Assembly: GCA_013350335.1 (NCBI GenBank) | Contig: CM023539.1 | Coordinates: 28,079,043-28,143,042 of the forward strand | Reading direction: 5' to 3' | From: Chimonanthus salicifolius | Taxonomy: Eukaryota > Streptophyta > Magnoliopsida > Laurales > Calycanthaceae | DNA length: 64,000 nt | Part shown: piece after piece, positions 32,679 to 45,100 of the stretch | How positions within the stretch are numbered: the first letter of the stretch is position 1 | How the letters are laid out: each line of letters starts with the position of its first letter | Translations under genes and position numbers: made by a program | Notes under the pieces: model-generated | Databases searched by the model: none | Seen by the model: only the letters and a program-made list of their open reading frames with translations | What the model was told of the DNA's origin: nothing

Positions 32679-35600
32679 TGTAACACCCTGGAATTTCAAA
32701 GTTATCATTTTATATGAAAATATTCATATTTATGGAATTGCCATTGTGATAAAATTGATTTGAATTTAAATGGGTCAATGGCTCAATCAAGACCCAATGG
32801 TTAGTAGTTTTAATTACAAAACAAATAAATGGATAAGGTGGACTCAAATGGGTCAAGAGTTGTAATTGGGTCAAATGGGTCAAAATGGCTAATTTGGACC
32901 CAATGGGTCGGGTTTGACTTTGTTGACCACTAAGTGAGTCCAAGATTGATTAAATTAGGGCTGGTTGGAGTTTGAAATAAAATCATATAGTTAAGTTAAA
33001 TAGTGAGCTGATTTGGAAATAAATTATAAGTGAGTGAATTGATTTGAATTAAGTGTTGAGTAAGTGAGTTGTTTTAAATTATAAATGAGTTTGATGGAAT
33101 ATTTATTCTAAGTGAGTGAGGTGTAGATAAAAGGTTTTTGGTTGTTTTGAAATTCAAACATGTTCCAACGTTGGTTGCATGGAAATTATGGCCTATGCAT
33201 GAAACTCCAAAGATAGAGACAATTGGAGTTGCCGTTTCATGGAGTTACAAAAGGGGTCCTTGACTTTTCAAATTCAAAAAGGTTAGACTACACGTTGGAA
33301 AGGGCATGAGGGTTTATTCCATGCTTAGGTATTCAAAGAGACAACCAATGGAGGGAGGGTGAAGCACATGGGAGTTTCATTTACATGTGAAACTCCCACA
33401 TGCAAAATTAATGCAAGATGGATAGTGTGAGGAATGCACACAGCAAAACCGTTGGGAACCCTTGGTGTTTCATTTCATAGATGAAACCCCAAGGAACTTA
33501 AAGGATTCTAATTATGGAGAGATGAGTTACACAAGGGCTGAATTAACCTTGGGCTGATTTTGGTTAAACAAAGGATTTTCATTGTACACTCTCTATCTCT
33601 CTATCTTCCTTGGACTGTTATCATCTCTCTAAGATCAAGAACAGCAGCTGGTTATTGATATGAAATCAGTCCTTGATTGATTTGTTTCACCAAGATAAAA
33701 GCATACCTTGAGCAAAAGAGTGGGCCTCAAGGTATTCCATCCAAAGTCAAAAAAATTCTATCTCTTTCTCTCTTTGCCGTTTTCTACCAAGAACAACAGC
33801 TGGTTGATTAAAATCAGTCCCTGATCATCAAGGAATCAAGGAGAAGGAGAGGCTAAGAAAGGACAAGGAACAAGCCGGAGGGAAGATCAATTGGAGGAGT
33901 CGCGGAAACGGTAGGTTTTTCGATGAACAATTTTTAAATCATTATCCGGCCATTGGATGACCGAATCTAACAAAGGTTAAATATTGGTTAGAAGTACATG
34001 AATGAGATAAAAAGATGGACCATAGGGTTCGGCCCCATTGGATGGCCAAACCCCATGGAAATAATTGATTTATTTAGATGGTTTTTGGAAATTAAAACCA
34101 TACAAATATGGGACTGTTTTTAGATGATTTTAAGTGTGTATTTTAAAAAGGTTAAAACATAAATAAGGAAGTTATTTTGGACATAGATGAATGATTAAGA
34201 AATTCAAAATCAAAGGTCATAAGGTTCGGCCACCATGGAGGGCCGAACCCCATGCAAATGATGGTTTGGTTTTGATGTATTTTGAAACATATAAACCATG
34301 AAGTTGGTGGACTGTTTTGGGTTATTGTTTTAAGATGTAAATACATGTTTTAGAATGGTTAAAAAACATGGATTTGGGTGCTGGTTTTAGACCTAAGATG
34401 AAGGACTAAATGTTCAAAATTAATCTCATGGTGTTCGGCCAATATACATGGCCGAACCCTATGAAATTGGGCTAATTTTGGAGGGTTGTTTGAAGGTTAA
34501 AAACCTGATTTAGATATACAGTTATTACCTGGTTAATTGAGGTTTAAAAACAGTAAACGTAATCATTGGGTTCAGCCATGATAGAGGGCCGAACCCCATG
34601 TAAAACGATGTTGGTTTTCATGTTGAGAACCCCATGGAAACCATGGAAACCATGAAAATCCATGGACTGTTTTGTGGAATAATTGGGTTAAGTTTATGAT
34701 GAACATTAGGTATTATTTATATGCTTTGATTTAAGAATAATATATGTTGTTTATGGAGTTAGTATGGGTAAGTAATCGGCCAATATGAATGATGGAAATT
34801 GAGCATAAAATCACATTGGTGAGGTTCGGCCATGTGTATGGCCGAACCCCACTAATGGTAATTGTGGGACATAATGGTTGGTTTATATGAAGATATGGAA
34901 GGTTTAAGAAGGATCAAATTAAGTGGTGAGGTTCAGCCGTGTGTATGGCCGAACCCCACTAAAGATGGTTTTATGTTTGGTGATGAAAGTTAGTTAATTT
35001 AAAGCAAAGGTTGGTCTCAATGGCACAATCGTAATTATGGCTGAAATGATCAAAAATAAAATGATCATATGATGGGATAAATGGGCTAAAACCAAAGTGG
35101 TAAGGTTCAGCCATAATGTATGGCCGAACCCTATCAAGGTTCATTTAGAAGTTTGGGTAATTAGATAGGTTTTAATTAAATAAATGAATGACCAAAGTTT
35201 TAATGGATGAGGTTCGGCTATGGCTTTGGCCGAACCCCATTAGGTGGTTCTTGGAACATTAAGCTTTGCTGGAAATTAGGTGGATAAATGATTAACTTGC
35301 TGCCATGTACATAGGGTATTCGGATTTTTAGAACGGTGAGCGAGCCGTGATCGGAAGACGGTCCAAAGGAAGGATCAAACAAAGTAAACTATTGTAGGTT
35401 TCCTACCTTGTTGTAACCACATAACTTATTTGCTGTTTTATGTTTATTTGAATAAGTTATTTGAATCAAATGATATATTTACAAATGGCATGTTTGCATA
35501 GACATCTCATGCATGGCATGGGATGATGTTGTTGTAACCGGAGGCCACACTCCGTCGGGGCGTCCGAAACACCACTGTGGGGTACCCTGATGATGAGAAT

Positions 35601-36426
35601 CCCATCAGGAGGAATCCAGAGGCCACACTCCGTCGGGGCGTCCGAAAGACCACTGTGGGTTACCTTGACTATGAGAATCCCGTCAAGTGATGTCTATGTT
35701 GAATGGTGATGGGTGGGACTCATTACATGTTCATTTCATACATAGCATGTTTTTATGGAATTTTGTCTCACATGTTTTACTATTATGCTAGTTGCATGTT
35801 TTTGAGTAACCTTGTGGTAGCCCTATTCGGAAACACTACTGGGCGCGTTGATCTAACGCCCTATCTATATCCTTAGTGGATGATGCAGGGAAAGGAAAGA
35901 ACGTGGTTGGAGAAGAGGACCAAGCACGAAAATTTGGGCGTTTTGAATGATTGGAATGGACTATGAATGGATTATTTATGGACTTGGTAGTTGATTTATT
36001 TGGACAATGTAATTTGTTAGCTAGATGTTGTGGGCATGTAATAATGTAGTTAATTAGATGCTATGGTTTGTTTTATGTTGGATGTTTGGATTAAACGATT
36101 AGTTAAGATCGATTAGTGATTTTGGAAAATAAGTTATGTACTTTGCTATCTAAAAATGGAAATTGGATTAATCATAGGTTCTATTATAACCTCAGTTAGA
36201 TCTAGACTAAGTTAATTCCGCAAGTTATATATATACCATGTGCGGATCAGTTTTATGGACTTAGTTCATACGCACATGGGCTTGGCCAGTTAAGGGTCGG
36301 ATTTAGAGATCCGAACTTAACTCGCGTCGTGACATTCCGCCCCGATCACTTGTTGATTATTATTATATTTTAAAAAAAAAAAATAATAAACTCTGAAAAT
36401 TAGAGTGAAAAGGGCGGGGTGTTACA
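32679..36426 (+). mobile_element. Element D 3' LTR
   Basis: A 3748-bp copy of the 5' LTR with the same hairpin array (about 34025-35238) and 78-bp tandem pair (about 35538-35693). A one-base deletion near 34389 and one extra A in the terminal A run balance, which keeps the length equal. It ends GGGTGTTACA and is followed by the CATGA duplication. Confidence 0.95.
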
Positions 36427-38030
36427 CATGAACCCATGGAAGAGAAAATGGTAGCATCCACCACAACCGTGCTGATGACACCCAAACATTTTGCCTCTTG
36501 GACACCTGCTAAGATGCTCAGGAAGCAGATGGCAAAGCCATGAATGTCCTTAATTGTGCAGTCTCTAACAATGAATACAAGTGGATCATGACATGTAAAA
36601 CTGCAAATGATGCATGGGAAGTTCTTGAGAGAACCCATGAAGGCACCTCAATAGTCAAGAGGTCCAAACTTCAGATCCTCCAAAATCAATTTCACACTAT
36701 TAAGATGAGAGTGGATGAAGTCTTCATGGATTTCTATTCCAAGATAAACGACATTGTAAATCAAATATACGCTCTGGGTGAAGGGATACCCGAGGACAAG
36801 GTATGTATCAAAATTGTCTGAAATCTTGCAATCAAAATTGTCCGAAATCTTGCAGAAAGATTCAAGCCCAAGGTGGTAGCTATGGAGGATAACAGAGGTG
36901 TGTCATTAATGAATATCAATGATATGGTTGATTTATTACAAACCTATGAATTACACTTTAAACAACCAAAGGACAAACCCATTGCCTTGAAATCTTCCTT
37001 AAAACAAAAGAAAACAAAAGAAAAAGAATATATTTCGGAAGATGAATTCTCAAGTGATGAAATGGCAATGTTTACCAAAAAGTTTTACAAAAACTTAGTT
37101 AAAATAAACAACTTGAGAAGAATGGGAAAGGTTGAATCAAGTAAAAAATACCCTAGAAGGCAGGAAGAAATTAGAGGAAAAGGGAAGGAGAGAGAGGTTG
37201 GCAAGGAGCAAATGTATTATAATTGTGGGGGGAGAGGACACTTCATGAATGAATGTCACTTAGAAAAAATTCAGAAGGCTATGAATGGGGGAATGACCCA
37301 TATGAACACCTCTGAATCAGAGAGTGATTCCGACAAAGAGGCCCAAAGAAAAGTTGATATATGAAAAGGCCTCGTAGCCTCGATCATTGGCGATCAAGAA
37401 AATCCCACAATTGTAACGGAGGATGATGAGAATGAAGATGATGAAAATCTTCAAACCTCCTACAATGCCATGTTCCCTAAGAGTGAGATGTTGGGTAAAA
37501 AACTTAATAAGGTTAAAAATAAAAAATTGAACCTCTCTAGTCAAGTGGATGAGTTAAAAACTGAAAAATCTCTTTTAACCTCTAAGCTTGAACTATCCAA
37601 TGCTGAACATATAAAACTTAGAGAGAATAATAAATGACTTCAAGAAGAAATAATTATTCACTGTAAGGATGTCGAGAATCTATGGCATCACAACAACCTT
37701 CTTGAAGAAGATGTTAAAAAATTGTCTTTGGAAGTCGGGGAATTAAAATTTCATAAAGAAAAATTCCAAGATAAGTTCATCCATGGAGAAGAAAGACTTA
37801 AAAGACTCCTACGTTCGGGTAAACAGTATGGTGATAGATCTGGTCTTGGTGCCTCATCCACCAAAGAACCTGAACCATGGGATGTTTGGAAAAACAAGTG
37901 TCTCTCACCCTTTCAATGGGAAAGTGTTATTTCTGCCACAATGATGGTCATTTCAAAAGAAATTGCTACCATTGGAAGAGATACTTGGAAAGGCAAGCAA
38001 AAGGTACAATCCAATAAAGCCTATGCTTAA
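36427..38030 (+). pseudogene. gag: C2 gag, C-terminal part
   Basis: It resumes with the CATGA duplication and continues the copia gag: AWEVLERTHEGT, then LQNQFHTIKM. A 24-bp direct duplication at about 36808-36855 brings a TGA into frame. A long stretch from 36873 follows, with a Lys-rich segment and a first zinc knuckle whose first Cys is Tyr (YYNCGGRGHFMNEC, about 37213). A coiled-coil-like region comes next. A second knuckle near 37925-37965 is intact (CYFCHNDGHFKRNC). C1 shows the opposite: first knuckle intact, second broken. Other stops and frameshifts occur (for example 37362 and about 37635), so it is not translatable. Confidence 0.8.
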
Positions 38031-39020
38031 AAGACATCCACCAACATCTAACCTTAAAAGAAACCCAAGGAATGTGGACACAAGACAAGACTCTTTGTTA
38101 AGATAAATAAATCATGTCTTAAAAAAGTTTATGGATCCCAAGTTTGGTCATCAAAGGTACGATCATTGGGGTGTATATACAACACTAAATGCCACAATCT
38201 TTACACCTAAGAGATAGATCACCATTCATGTTTTGTTTTGATTTAATATTCACTTCCATATCTTAGATCTCTACAAATAGACTCACAAGAGACCATGTGA
38301 CTTCACATAGTAGAAAAGTGTTGTGACATGAGGAGAGAAAAATTGGCTAACTACAAATCTAGAATGTACTCTTCCTGACTATAGTACATATTCTACTTGG
38401 AAAGCCATATATTCCATTCAAAGTATTTGAACTTTGTATGTTTTTGGAATGTAAATTTTTGATCTTGTGCATGTTGTAATGATTTGATGTATTATTTTTT
38501 GCATATCTGTGTTTTATCATATTGGAATAGATCTGCGTATGCCATGCTTAGAATAGGATTTTATGAAGTTTCACAAATCAAGGAAGAATGCTCTGAACCT
38601 CTCAGTATAGTCGACATGTCGGTGAATAGACTGGTCAGTATGACAGATATGCCGACACTGTGATAAATCAAGCACTATTAAAAAGGGGAAATTGTCGAAA
38701 GGTTCGACCTGTCGATGAGACAGAGTGTCTAAATTAAAGGGAACCCTTTCTACGAAAGCGACAATTCATTTGAATTTGTCATCTCCTCTCCCGCAAAGGT
38801 CTGGTGGTCCCTCTTTCGCCTCCTGTGCCCTAGACCAGACGATAGGACCTCTAGGAGTAACTTCTCGCGGGAAAACCATAGGATTTTTGTTTCTCCCGAC
38901 TTTAGAAGCCTGGAAATCACAGTTGTGATTTTATTAGATCCGGTTAGGCTTAGTCTTCACCTCGTCCACCTTCAAGCCAGTGTTTGAGGATCTCCTCTTA
39001 GAAAAAACATGCTTAGAAAG
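38031..39020 (+). other. C2 spacer between gag and accessory ORF, no pol
   Basis: It is collinear with C1 11623-12624. It contains the degraded gag tail, then AT-rich sequence, then CGACATGTCGGTG-like words near 38610-38720. I see no protease, integrase, reverse transcriptase or RNase H motif in any frame. Confidence 0.65.
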
Positions 39021-39583
39021 ATGACAGCCCAGACACGCCCTCAAGCCTCTGTAGAACAAGGAGAAACTAGTCAATGGCGAAAAAGAACCAAAAGATCAGC
39101 CTTTCGATCTTGCCCAGGACCTAGCTCTGTAAATCCTGCGTCTGTTCAAGCTGGTAACTTCAGTTCTCAATAGGAAACCCAACCAGAAGTTGAGAAAGAC
39201 CCCATCGTTGACAAAGGTATCATCTTCGTCGAAGAAGAACGTAAAGAAATGAGAGAAGATGCAGAAGAAAGGAATAGTCCTAGAACTAGTAACGAAGACC
39301 ATGTCGTTATCCCTAATGACACCAGTGAGGAGGAAAGTCATCGTTCTGAGGATTTTTGGAGAGACACTTAAGAAGAAGAAGATATTAATATCCCTCATAA
39401 GAGAATGTCAATCTAGGCAGAAGGGTCTTCACACTCGACAGGAGAATGGACTACCTTGAAAGAAGTCTAGATAGCATCAAGTTGTCTGTCCAAGATCTAG
39501 TCTCGGTTATCTCCTCCTCTGCCAGAGTTCTAGACTCTCGACCCCCTTCTCCTCCAACACCTCCTCAAGATGGCTCTGTTTAG
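39021..39583 (+). pseudogene. C2 accessory ORF, short form, broken
   Basis: It opens MTAQTRPQASVEQGETSQ and stops after about 50 codons. The acidic middle (PIVDKGIIFVEEERKE) and the C-terminus with LDRRMDYLERSLDSIKLS and a proline-rich end (PPSPPTPPQDGSV) follow in changed frames. The same elements occur in the same order in C1 12625-13157. The leucine/charged stretch near the end could form a coiled coil. The conserved middle domain seen in element A is absent. Function unknown; the position matches the Sirevirus env-like ORF. Confidence 0.6.
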
Positions 39584-40887
39584 GATAGTTTTTTATGTTC
39601 GCTATTTTGAAAAACTATACGTTTTGATATTTTTTCTAAACATCCATGATGCCCCCTTCTTAAACCATATGTACTTAATGAACATTTTGTTTATCAATGA
39701 AATGATATGGTTTGATTTTGTTTGATGTGTGTATTATTGTGTTTGTGTGTCTTCTATCTCATGTCTATAGTTAACATGGATTTTGTTAAATAGACTAACA
39801 TGCAACTTGTGATGATTTGGCTTTAGATTCACATGTTAAGCAAGATAGGGATTGGGTTGTGATGTTACACACATCTTTGAAGATTGGGGGAGCACAAAAT
39901 ATGTGTTGGTTAGTATCTGTCACTGGTTATGACAATGTATGGAGGAAAAAGGATGCAAACTTGAAAGGAAACTTGATGAAAAATAAATTTAGAAGCAGCT
40001 AAGTTTATGGAGGAGACAATCTGGACAAGTTAGAGAAGATAACTTTAAGGATGAGGGAGAAGATTATAAGGGAGTTAGGACATTAGCTTTAACTCATGAA
40101 AAGAAATCAGCTAAGCTGGAACTCAGCTTGTGCAGGGGCAGATAAAAACAGTAATGCATGAGTATGCATTGTAATGTGGGGGACATCAATGTTAAAATGC
40201 ATGAGAAGCATACATTGATCAATGGAGAGTAAATAGGTTTTGACATGAACTCATAGAAGTATTAAAGGGCAAGAAGCATGGGGGAGTGTTTGAAATTCAA
40301 ATCCTTCCAACATAAGGGGAACTCGATGTCTACCTACTACTCTTTGTCAATTATATGACAAAATGGGGGAGAAATTAGTAGAAGCTATAAGACATCAACA
40401 CCAATTATGGAGAAGAGAGAGCCATGAAGCGAAGGAATATGAGAAAGCCAATAGACATAGGGGAATGTCTATACTTGGATTTTGGGAGATCACACTTAAA
40501 GAAAATTGGAAAAGAAAATCTTCTCAACACTGTTAACTTGGACAAACCTAGTGATAAGCTTAAATTATGGGTAGTGTTTGTTGTTAGAAAATCATGGTGT
40601 TTGAGAGAAGTATGAATACTAATCTTGTTTAGTCTATGGTTGCATATTTATGTTTTGGATTAACCCCTCTAATGATTTTCTAGTGTTGCTTACTTACGTG
40701 CTTATACAAGAAGACATGAAATGAAACAACCTGAACAAAAATATGCGATGATCATAGTCTTGTTGTCCATTTGAATATGTACATGTACTAAATGAAATAT
40801 TTTTGTATTCAAATGTGATATAATAATGGTGAGTTTGTAATTGAGTTAGCTTTTAGGTTTTGTAATGAAATTGACAAAGGGAGAGCT
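39584..40887 (+). other. C2 3' untranslated region and polypurine tract
   Basis: Collinear with C1 13158-14379, with GGGGGAG words and no conserved frame. It ends in AAAGGGAGAGCT (40876-40887), the polypurine tract next to the 3' LTR. Confidence 0.6.
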
Positions 40888-41175
40888 TGTTAGTGCCTCG
40901 GCTTGCCGAGTCCCTAAAATTTGTCAATTCCATGACTCAAGAAGAAACACTTGCTAAGAAGTTTCAAAGTGATCAAGAGTAAAGATCAACTCCACTGAAT
41001 TGAAGCTCATCGTTATGGCAATCACAAAACAGGTATTTGGCCATATATGACTTTAGGCGGTACCCACACCTTAGGAGGACAATCCCTAAGCTTAGTAGAA
41101 TATGTTGATAATGGACATAAAAATCCTACAGAGGTAGCTCGACAGTGAACTAGAAATGAACTTGGAAACATGAAT
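40888..41175 (+). mobile_element. C2 3' LTR, truncated to about 288 bp
   Basis: It starts TGTTAGTGCCTCGGCTTGCC and matches the 5' LTR from 21962 to about 22255, with some small deletions. The match stops after GGAAACATGAAT. No second target duplication can be seen. Confidence 0.75.
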
Positions 41176-42033
41176 CATTTATGTTAATAGAACTTCCGTT
41201 TGATGCTTAGATTCGAACTTCCATTTATTTAATTTTCATGTTCTACTACATGCAATTCCACTTGAGGGCCTGCGAATCTCATATTGGAGTTGTTTGCTGA
41301 TGTTTTCTTTTTAGGTATCTCACATTTATCATTTGACATGGATGCTAATTAAAATGTGGTTCATTTTTATTTTGTTTAATGTATTTTGCACGGTTATAAC
41401 ATTTTGAAGTGAATATTTTAAAGAGTAATTTACTATTTAATAATTTTGAAGCAGTTTAAATTTAGAGAATAGTCAAAGTTGTTTGTTTGAAAGTCTTCAT
41501 AAAATTTTGCTACTCAATTTTCAAGAGATCACATCTAAAAATCTTTTCAGCATATTCAAAAAATAAAACTTAGGCATCCAAACATCTTTCAAATATTTTC
41601 AGGAAATCACCTTTTGACAAGTTCAATGTAAATTATTATTATTATCAAGAAATACATGTACTGCATTTTGATCAAATTCGCTCAAGCCAATGACCCCATT
41701 CCCACTACTCGTATTGAGTAGATCTGAAAAATAAAAATCTGCGATAAAGGAGGCTAATGATTCAATAATACATCGGAATTATTACAATCTGCAAGCCCAA
41801 GGGGAGGACTGCATATAGCACTCTAGATAGAATGCTACATATATTCATGCACACAAATAGTCATACCTCGATCAGCAATTACTAAATGAGAGCCTGACAT
41901 TTGAAATTCGAGTGCGACAAATCCGCAATCTGGAATATAGCACTCGTATGAAGGATCGACCAAGCAGAAGGCACAGCAAGAGCCTACTATGGCAATATGG
42001 AGCATACATTCTTTTCACAAGGTTTTGTGGTAC
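41176..42033. other. 3' flank of the ORANGE-family gene
   Basis: AT-rich sequence between the truncated C2 LTR and the stop codon of the minus-strand gene. The part nearest 42033 is the probable 3' untranslated region. Minus-strand AATAAT-type words near 41760-41790 could serve for polyadenylation. No other gene or repeat boundary is visible. Confidence 0.5.
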
Positions 42034-42111
42034 TCAGTCAAATGGTTCTATCCTTGGGTCATGTTCGCTGGCCATAGCCATTCCAGTACAGAGGCAAGTA
42101 GGGCACATAAC
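42034..42111 (-). CDS. OR: OR exon 8: last CxxC unit and stop
   Basis: 78 bp with acceptor TCCAG, encoding VMCPTCLCTGMAMASEHDPR and IEPFD before TGA at 42034-42036. The C-terminus is almost invariant in the family. Confidence 0.93.
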   Translation of the reverse strand, partial: VMCPTCLCTGMAMASEHDPRIEPFD

Positions 42112-45100
42112 CTGGAGAACATGAATGTTCCAAACATCAGAAAAATAAATCAAGAATCAGGTAGTAAAATAAGCAAAGCAAAACGAAGCCGTTATTCCAA
42201 AGAGGCATAGAAGTACAAAAATAATAGCATTTCCTCATTGACAATATCAGATGCTAATGAAAAGAACAAATAACTATTGTCAAATTCACAAGTTGCATTC
42301 CAGTATTTTGTGAGGGGGGGGGGGGGGGGGGGAGGGTGGGTGGGTGGAAGGAAGGAACACACAAGTTGTACTCCAATAATCAGAAACAATTATTTCAACT
42401 GTATTTTAATGCTATACTCCAATAATCAGAAACAATTATTTCAACTGTATTTTAATGCTAAATATATTGAAAGCCTGAAAGCCGGTGGGACAGTATATTT
42501 CATTCTTGCAAGTAGGGAATGCATCTGAGTCGAAGCAAAATGCAAGGCTTACAGCAGTAGGCCTAGATCTTCAATAGCCAATTCTGAATAGGTTGTCGAA
42601 ATGGACCAGTTGGGTCTAATCTTGTACAAATTGGGAGCACATTTAAGCTGTTCTGAGTCCAAAATTCACGTAAGGTCCAGACCCAACCCATTCACAGACC
42701 AAGTACTAGACAGGCCAATATACAGGAGAGTAATTTTCCTTCCCATGATTTATCAGTTAATTGTCATACCTTTCCAGCCCCTGAGCAGTTCAGGCACCTT
42801 TGAGTTGTAGGTACACGCAGGGGATGATCAGAATTTCCAGAAATCGAAATAGGTTCGATACTCAAAATGACCCCACTTGCAGAACATCGTGCACACGCCA
42901 AATATCCTGTACCCCATAAGAGTATAATCTTGAAATTGTTAGTAACAATAAATACAATAACATAGGAATTTTCTATAGGAAAACATCCTCCAAAAGTGAA
43001 CATTTCTGTGGGGCTCCCAGGCTCCCCATTCCACCTATTTCCCCACTTGCACCCACGACTCTCTTGTTAGGTTAACTCCCAAATTTGATCACCATTGGGA
43101 TTACACCCACTGTTGGAATAGAACTGAATTATCATTCTATTTCATTTTTAAATTCTTTTTTACTGTTCCCTTTGGGACCTTAAAATCAAATCTCTGATCG
43201 GATCAAGCTGACATAGGATTTGTTAATTAACTGGTAAAGCTTTTGTCACCCCTTACCCTTGGATGCTCATGGCCCCAGGTAGGACCAACAGTTTCCCACA
43301 GAAAAGTTCACCAGTGAGATGTTGTCTACAAAAAAATTCTCCATAATGACCCAGTAAGAAAAAAACTAGCAATTTGTAGCTAGTCGTGTTAGCATGTTCC
43401 TATGCCTCTTGAATCATGGATGGAACATGCCTTTTGAGTTTTAGTCATGGCAATCCATCGATTTCCAATGCTTACAAGAAACTTACAGATGGAGAGAATA
43501 ATAGTAGATGGAGTGCAATTAATTTCTCATGGCATTGCCCTCTTCACACATGTTTTACTGTAATGGATTTCATTTATTGGGATAAATGTCTCAAATAACG
43601 AAAGAATGTGACAAGATATACACTATAAAAATTGATGATTTGTAGAGATTTTCAATAACTTTCTAATAAATATTTTCAGTCAGTCGAAATTGTTAAACAG
43701 CAAAACTAGGGAACACTAGGGCATTTATTGCACGCAAGCACTAGGGCCTCACATACGGCCCAGTTTACGATGAATTCAAGCTGTTGAAATTATTATTCTC
43801 TTTTAGATATAGATCCAACCTTTTATAATATTTATTTGATGCATCCTGGCCATTCAGTCAGTCGAAATTGTTAAACAGCAAAACTAGGGAACACTAGGGC
43901 ATTTATTGCACGCAAGCACTAGGGCCTCACATAGGGCCCAGTTTACGATGAATTCAAGCTGTTGAAATTATTATTCTCTTTTAGATATAGATCCAACCTT
44001 TTATAATATTTATTTGATGCATCCTGGCCATTGGATAGATCATGATCGGCAAAAAAAAAATTCCAAAAGTTTAACTTCCAATCTTAAAAAAATGAAGGGC
44101 TAGAATGATTTAATGGATCCAATTTTTTACAGTTCGATGGCTCCCATGATAATCTAACCACATAAGTTTTTTATCCTAGGGTGGCCCCACCCTCTAACAC
44201 ATGTTATAAGAGCACTCAGGTGTTTCAGCTCAAGCATTTGCCATACTTGTCCTTGTTATAAGCCATTGATTGAAGAGTTTACTTGGGTAGCAGTGCACCT
44301 TGCGTCGGGCCCAACCCATGCTGATCCAAGTCCGACATGAAAATTCTAGAGCCTGATTCTTCTAAGCTAGGACCTGTGCCTGGGCCCTAATTAATATTAA
44401 AAACTCAGTGCCCGATTTAAATTGAGGCCGGGTCTAGGCTTTGCATTCTTAGGGCTCGACCCAACCCAAATGCCTAAGTTTAACTCGAAGTCCTCTAATA
44501 TCTAGCATCATCATCATCTAGGTCATTTATCCTATCAATCTAGTGTTGGTATTTAATATTTGGATTTGACACATTGCATACCATGGGCCAACTGTTTATC
44601 TGTCGCCCATTGGACTTGAACCTACAACCATTAGGCTGCAACAATGAGCCCTTACCAGTTGTGTTATAGGTAATTGTCACTTGTGATATCTGGTGTATAT
44701 TTTATATTTTACAATTGATATTAAATAATATATTATGATTAATTAAAAATCTAGATCTCCACACATTAATAAATCTTTTTCATTCATCTAACTTAACCCT
44801 ATCATTTATAAATTCTTTTATCACTCTCCACTACCCATGTATCTTTCTCCTCTAATCTCACAAATTTATTACCATATTTTGAGGAAATAATTTTACTATT
44901 TTGAGTGGTAAAGTTGAAACCTAAATGATTTTTTCATCTTTGAGCTTTATTTGTTTAGCCTATTATATGATGCACTGTTCAGAAGTGAAATAATAACTTG
45001 GGAACTTAATTTATGTGATAGTAGTTGTGATGATGATTTGTGTGACAGGAAAATAATTTTGATTCACATGATAAATCCTATCAAAAGCTTGTGTGCAATA

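Larger units (their letters stand above)
23825..36426 (+). mobile_element. Element D: Tekay/Del-type chromovirus, near intact
   Basis: A complete gypsy-type LTR retrotransposon of 12602 bp. It has two 3748-bp LTRs, a primer site, a single open gag-pol frame, a weak purine tract, and CATGA duplications on both sides. The LTR ends are TGTAACACCC and GGGTGTTACA, a perfect 10-bp inverted pair. By eye I find about 13 substitutions and two single-base indels between the LTRs. That is well under 1 percent difference, so insertion was recent. It sits inside the gag of C2 and is the youngest layer of the nest. Confidence 0.95.
21962..41175 (+). mobile_element. Element C2: pol-less Sirevirus-like copia, split by D
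   Basis: C2 runs 21962-23824 and 36427-41175, with the 12.6 kb element D in its gag. It has the same order as C1: 5' LTR, primer site, gag, spacer without pol, accessory ORF, 3' UTR, polypurine tract, truncated 3' LTR. The first LTR base pair reads TA instead of TG. The right end is lost at about 41175, some 860 bp from the stop codon of the ORANGE-family gene. Confidence 0.8.
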
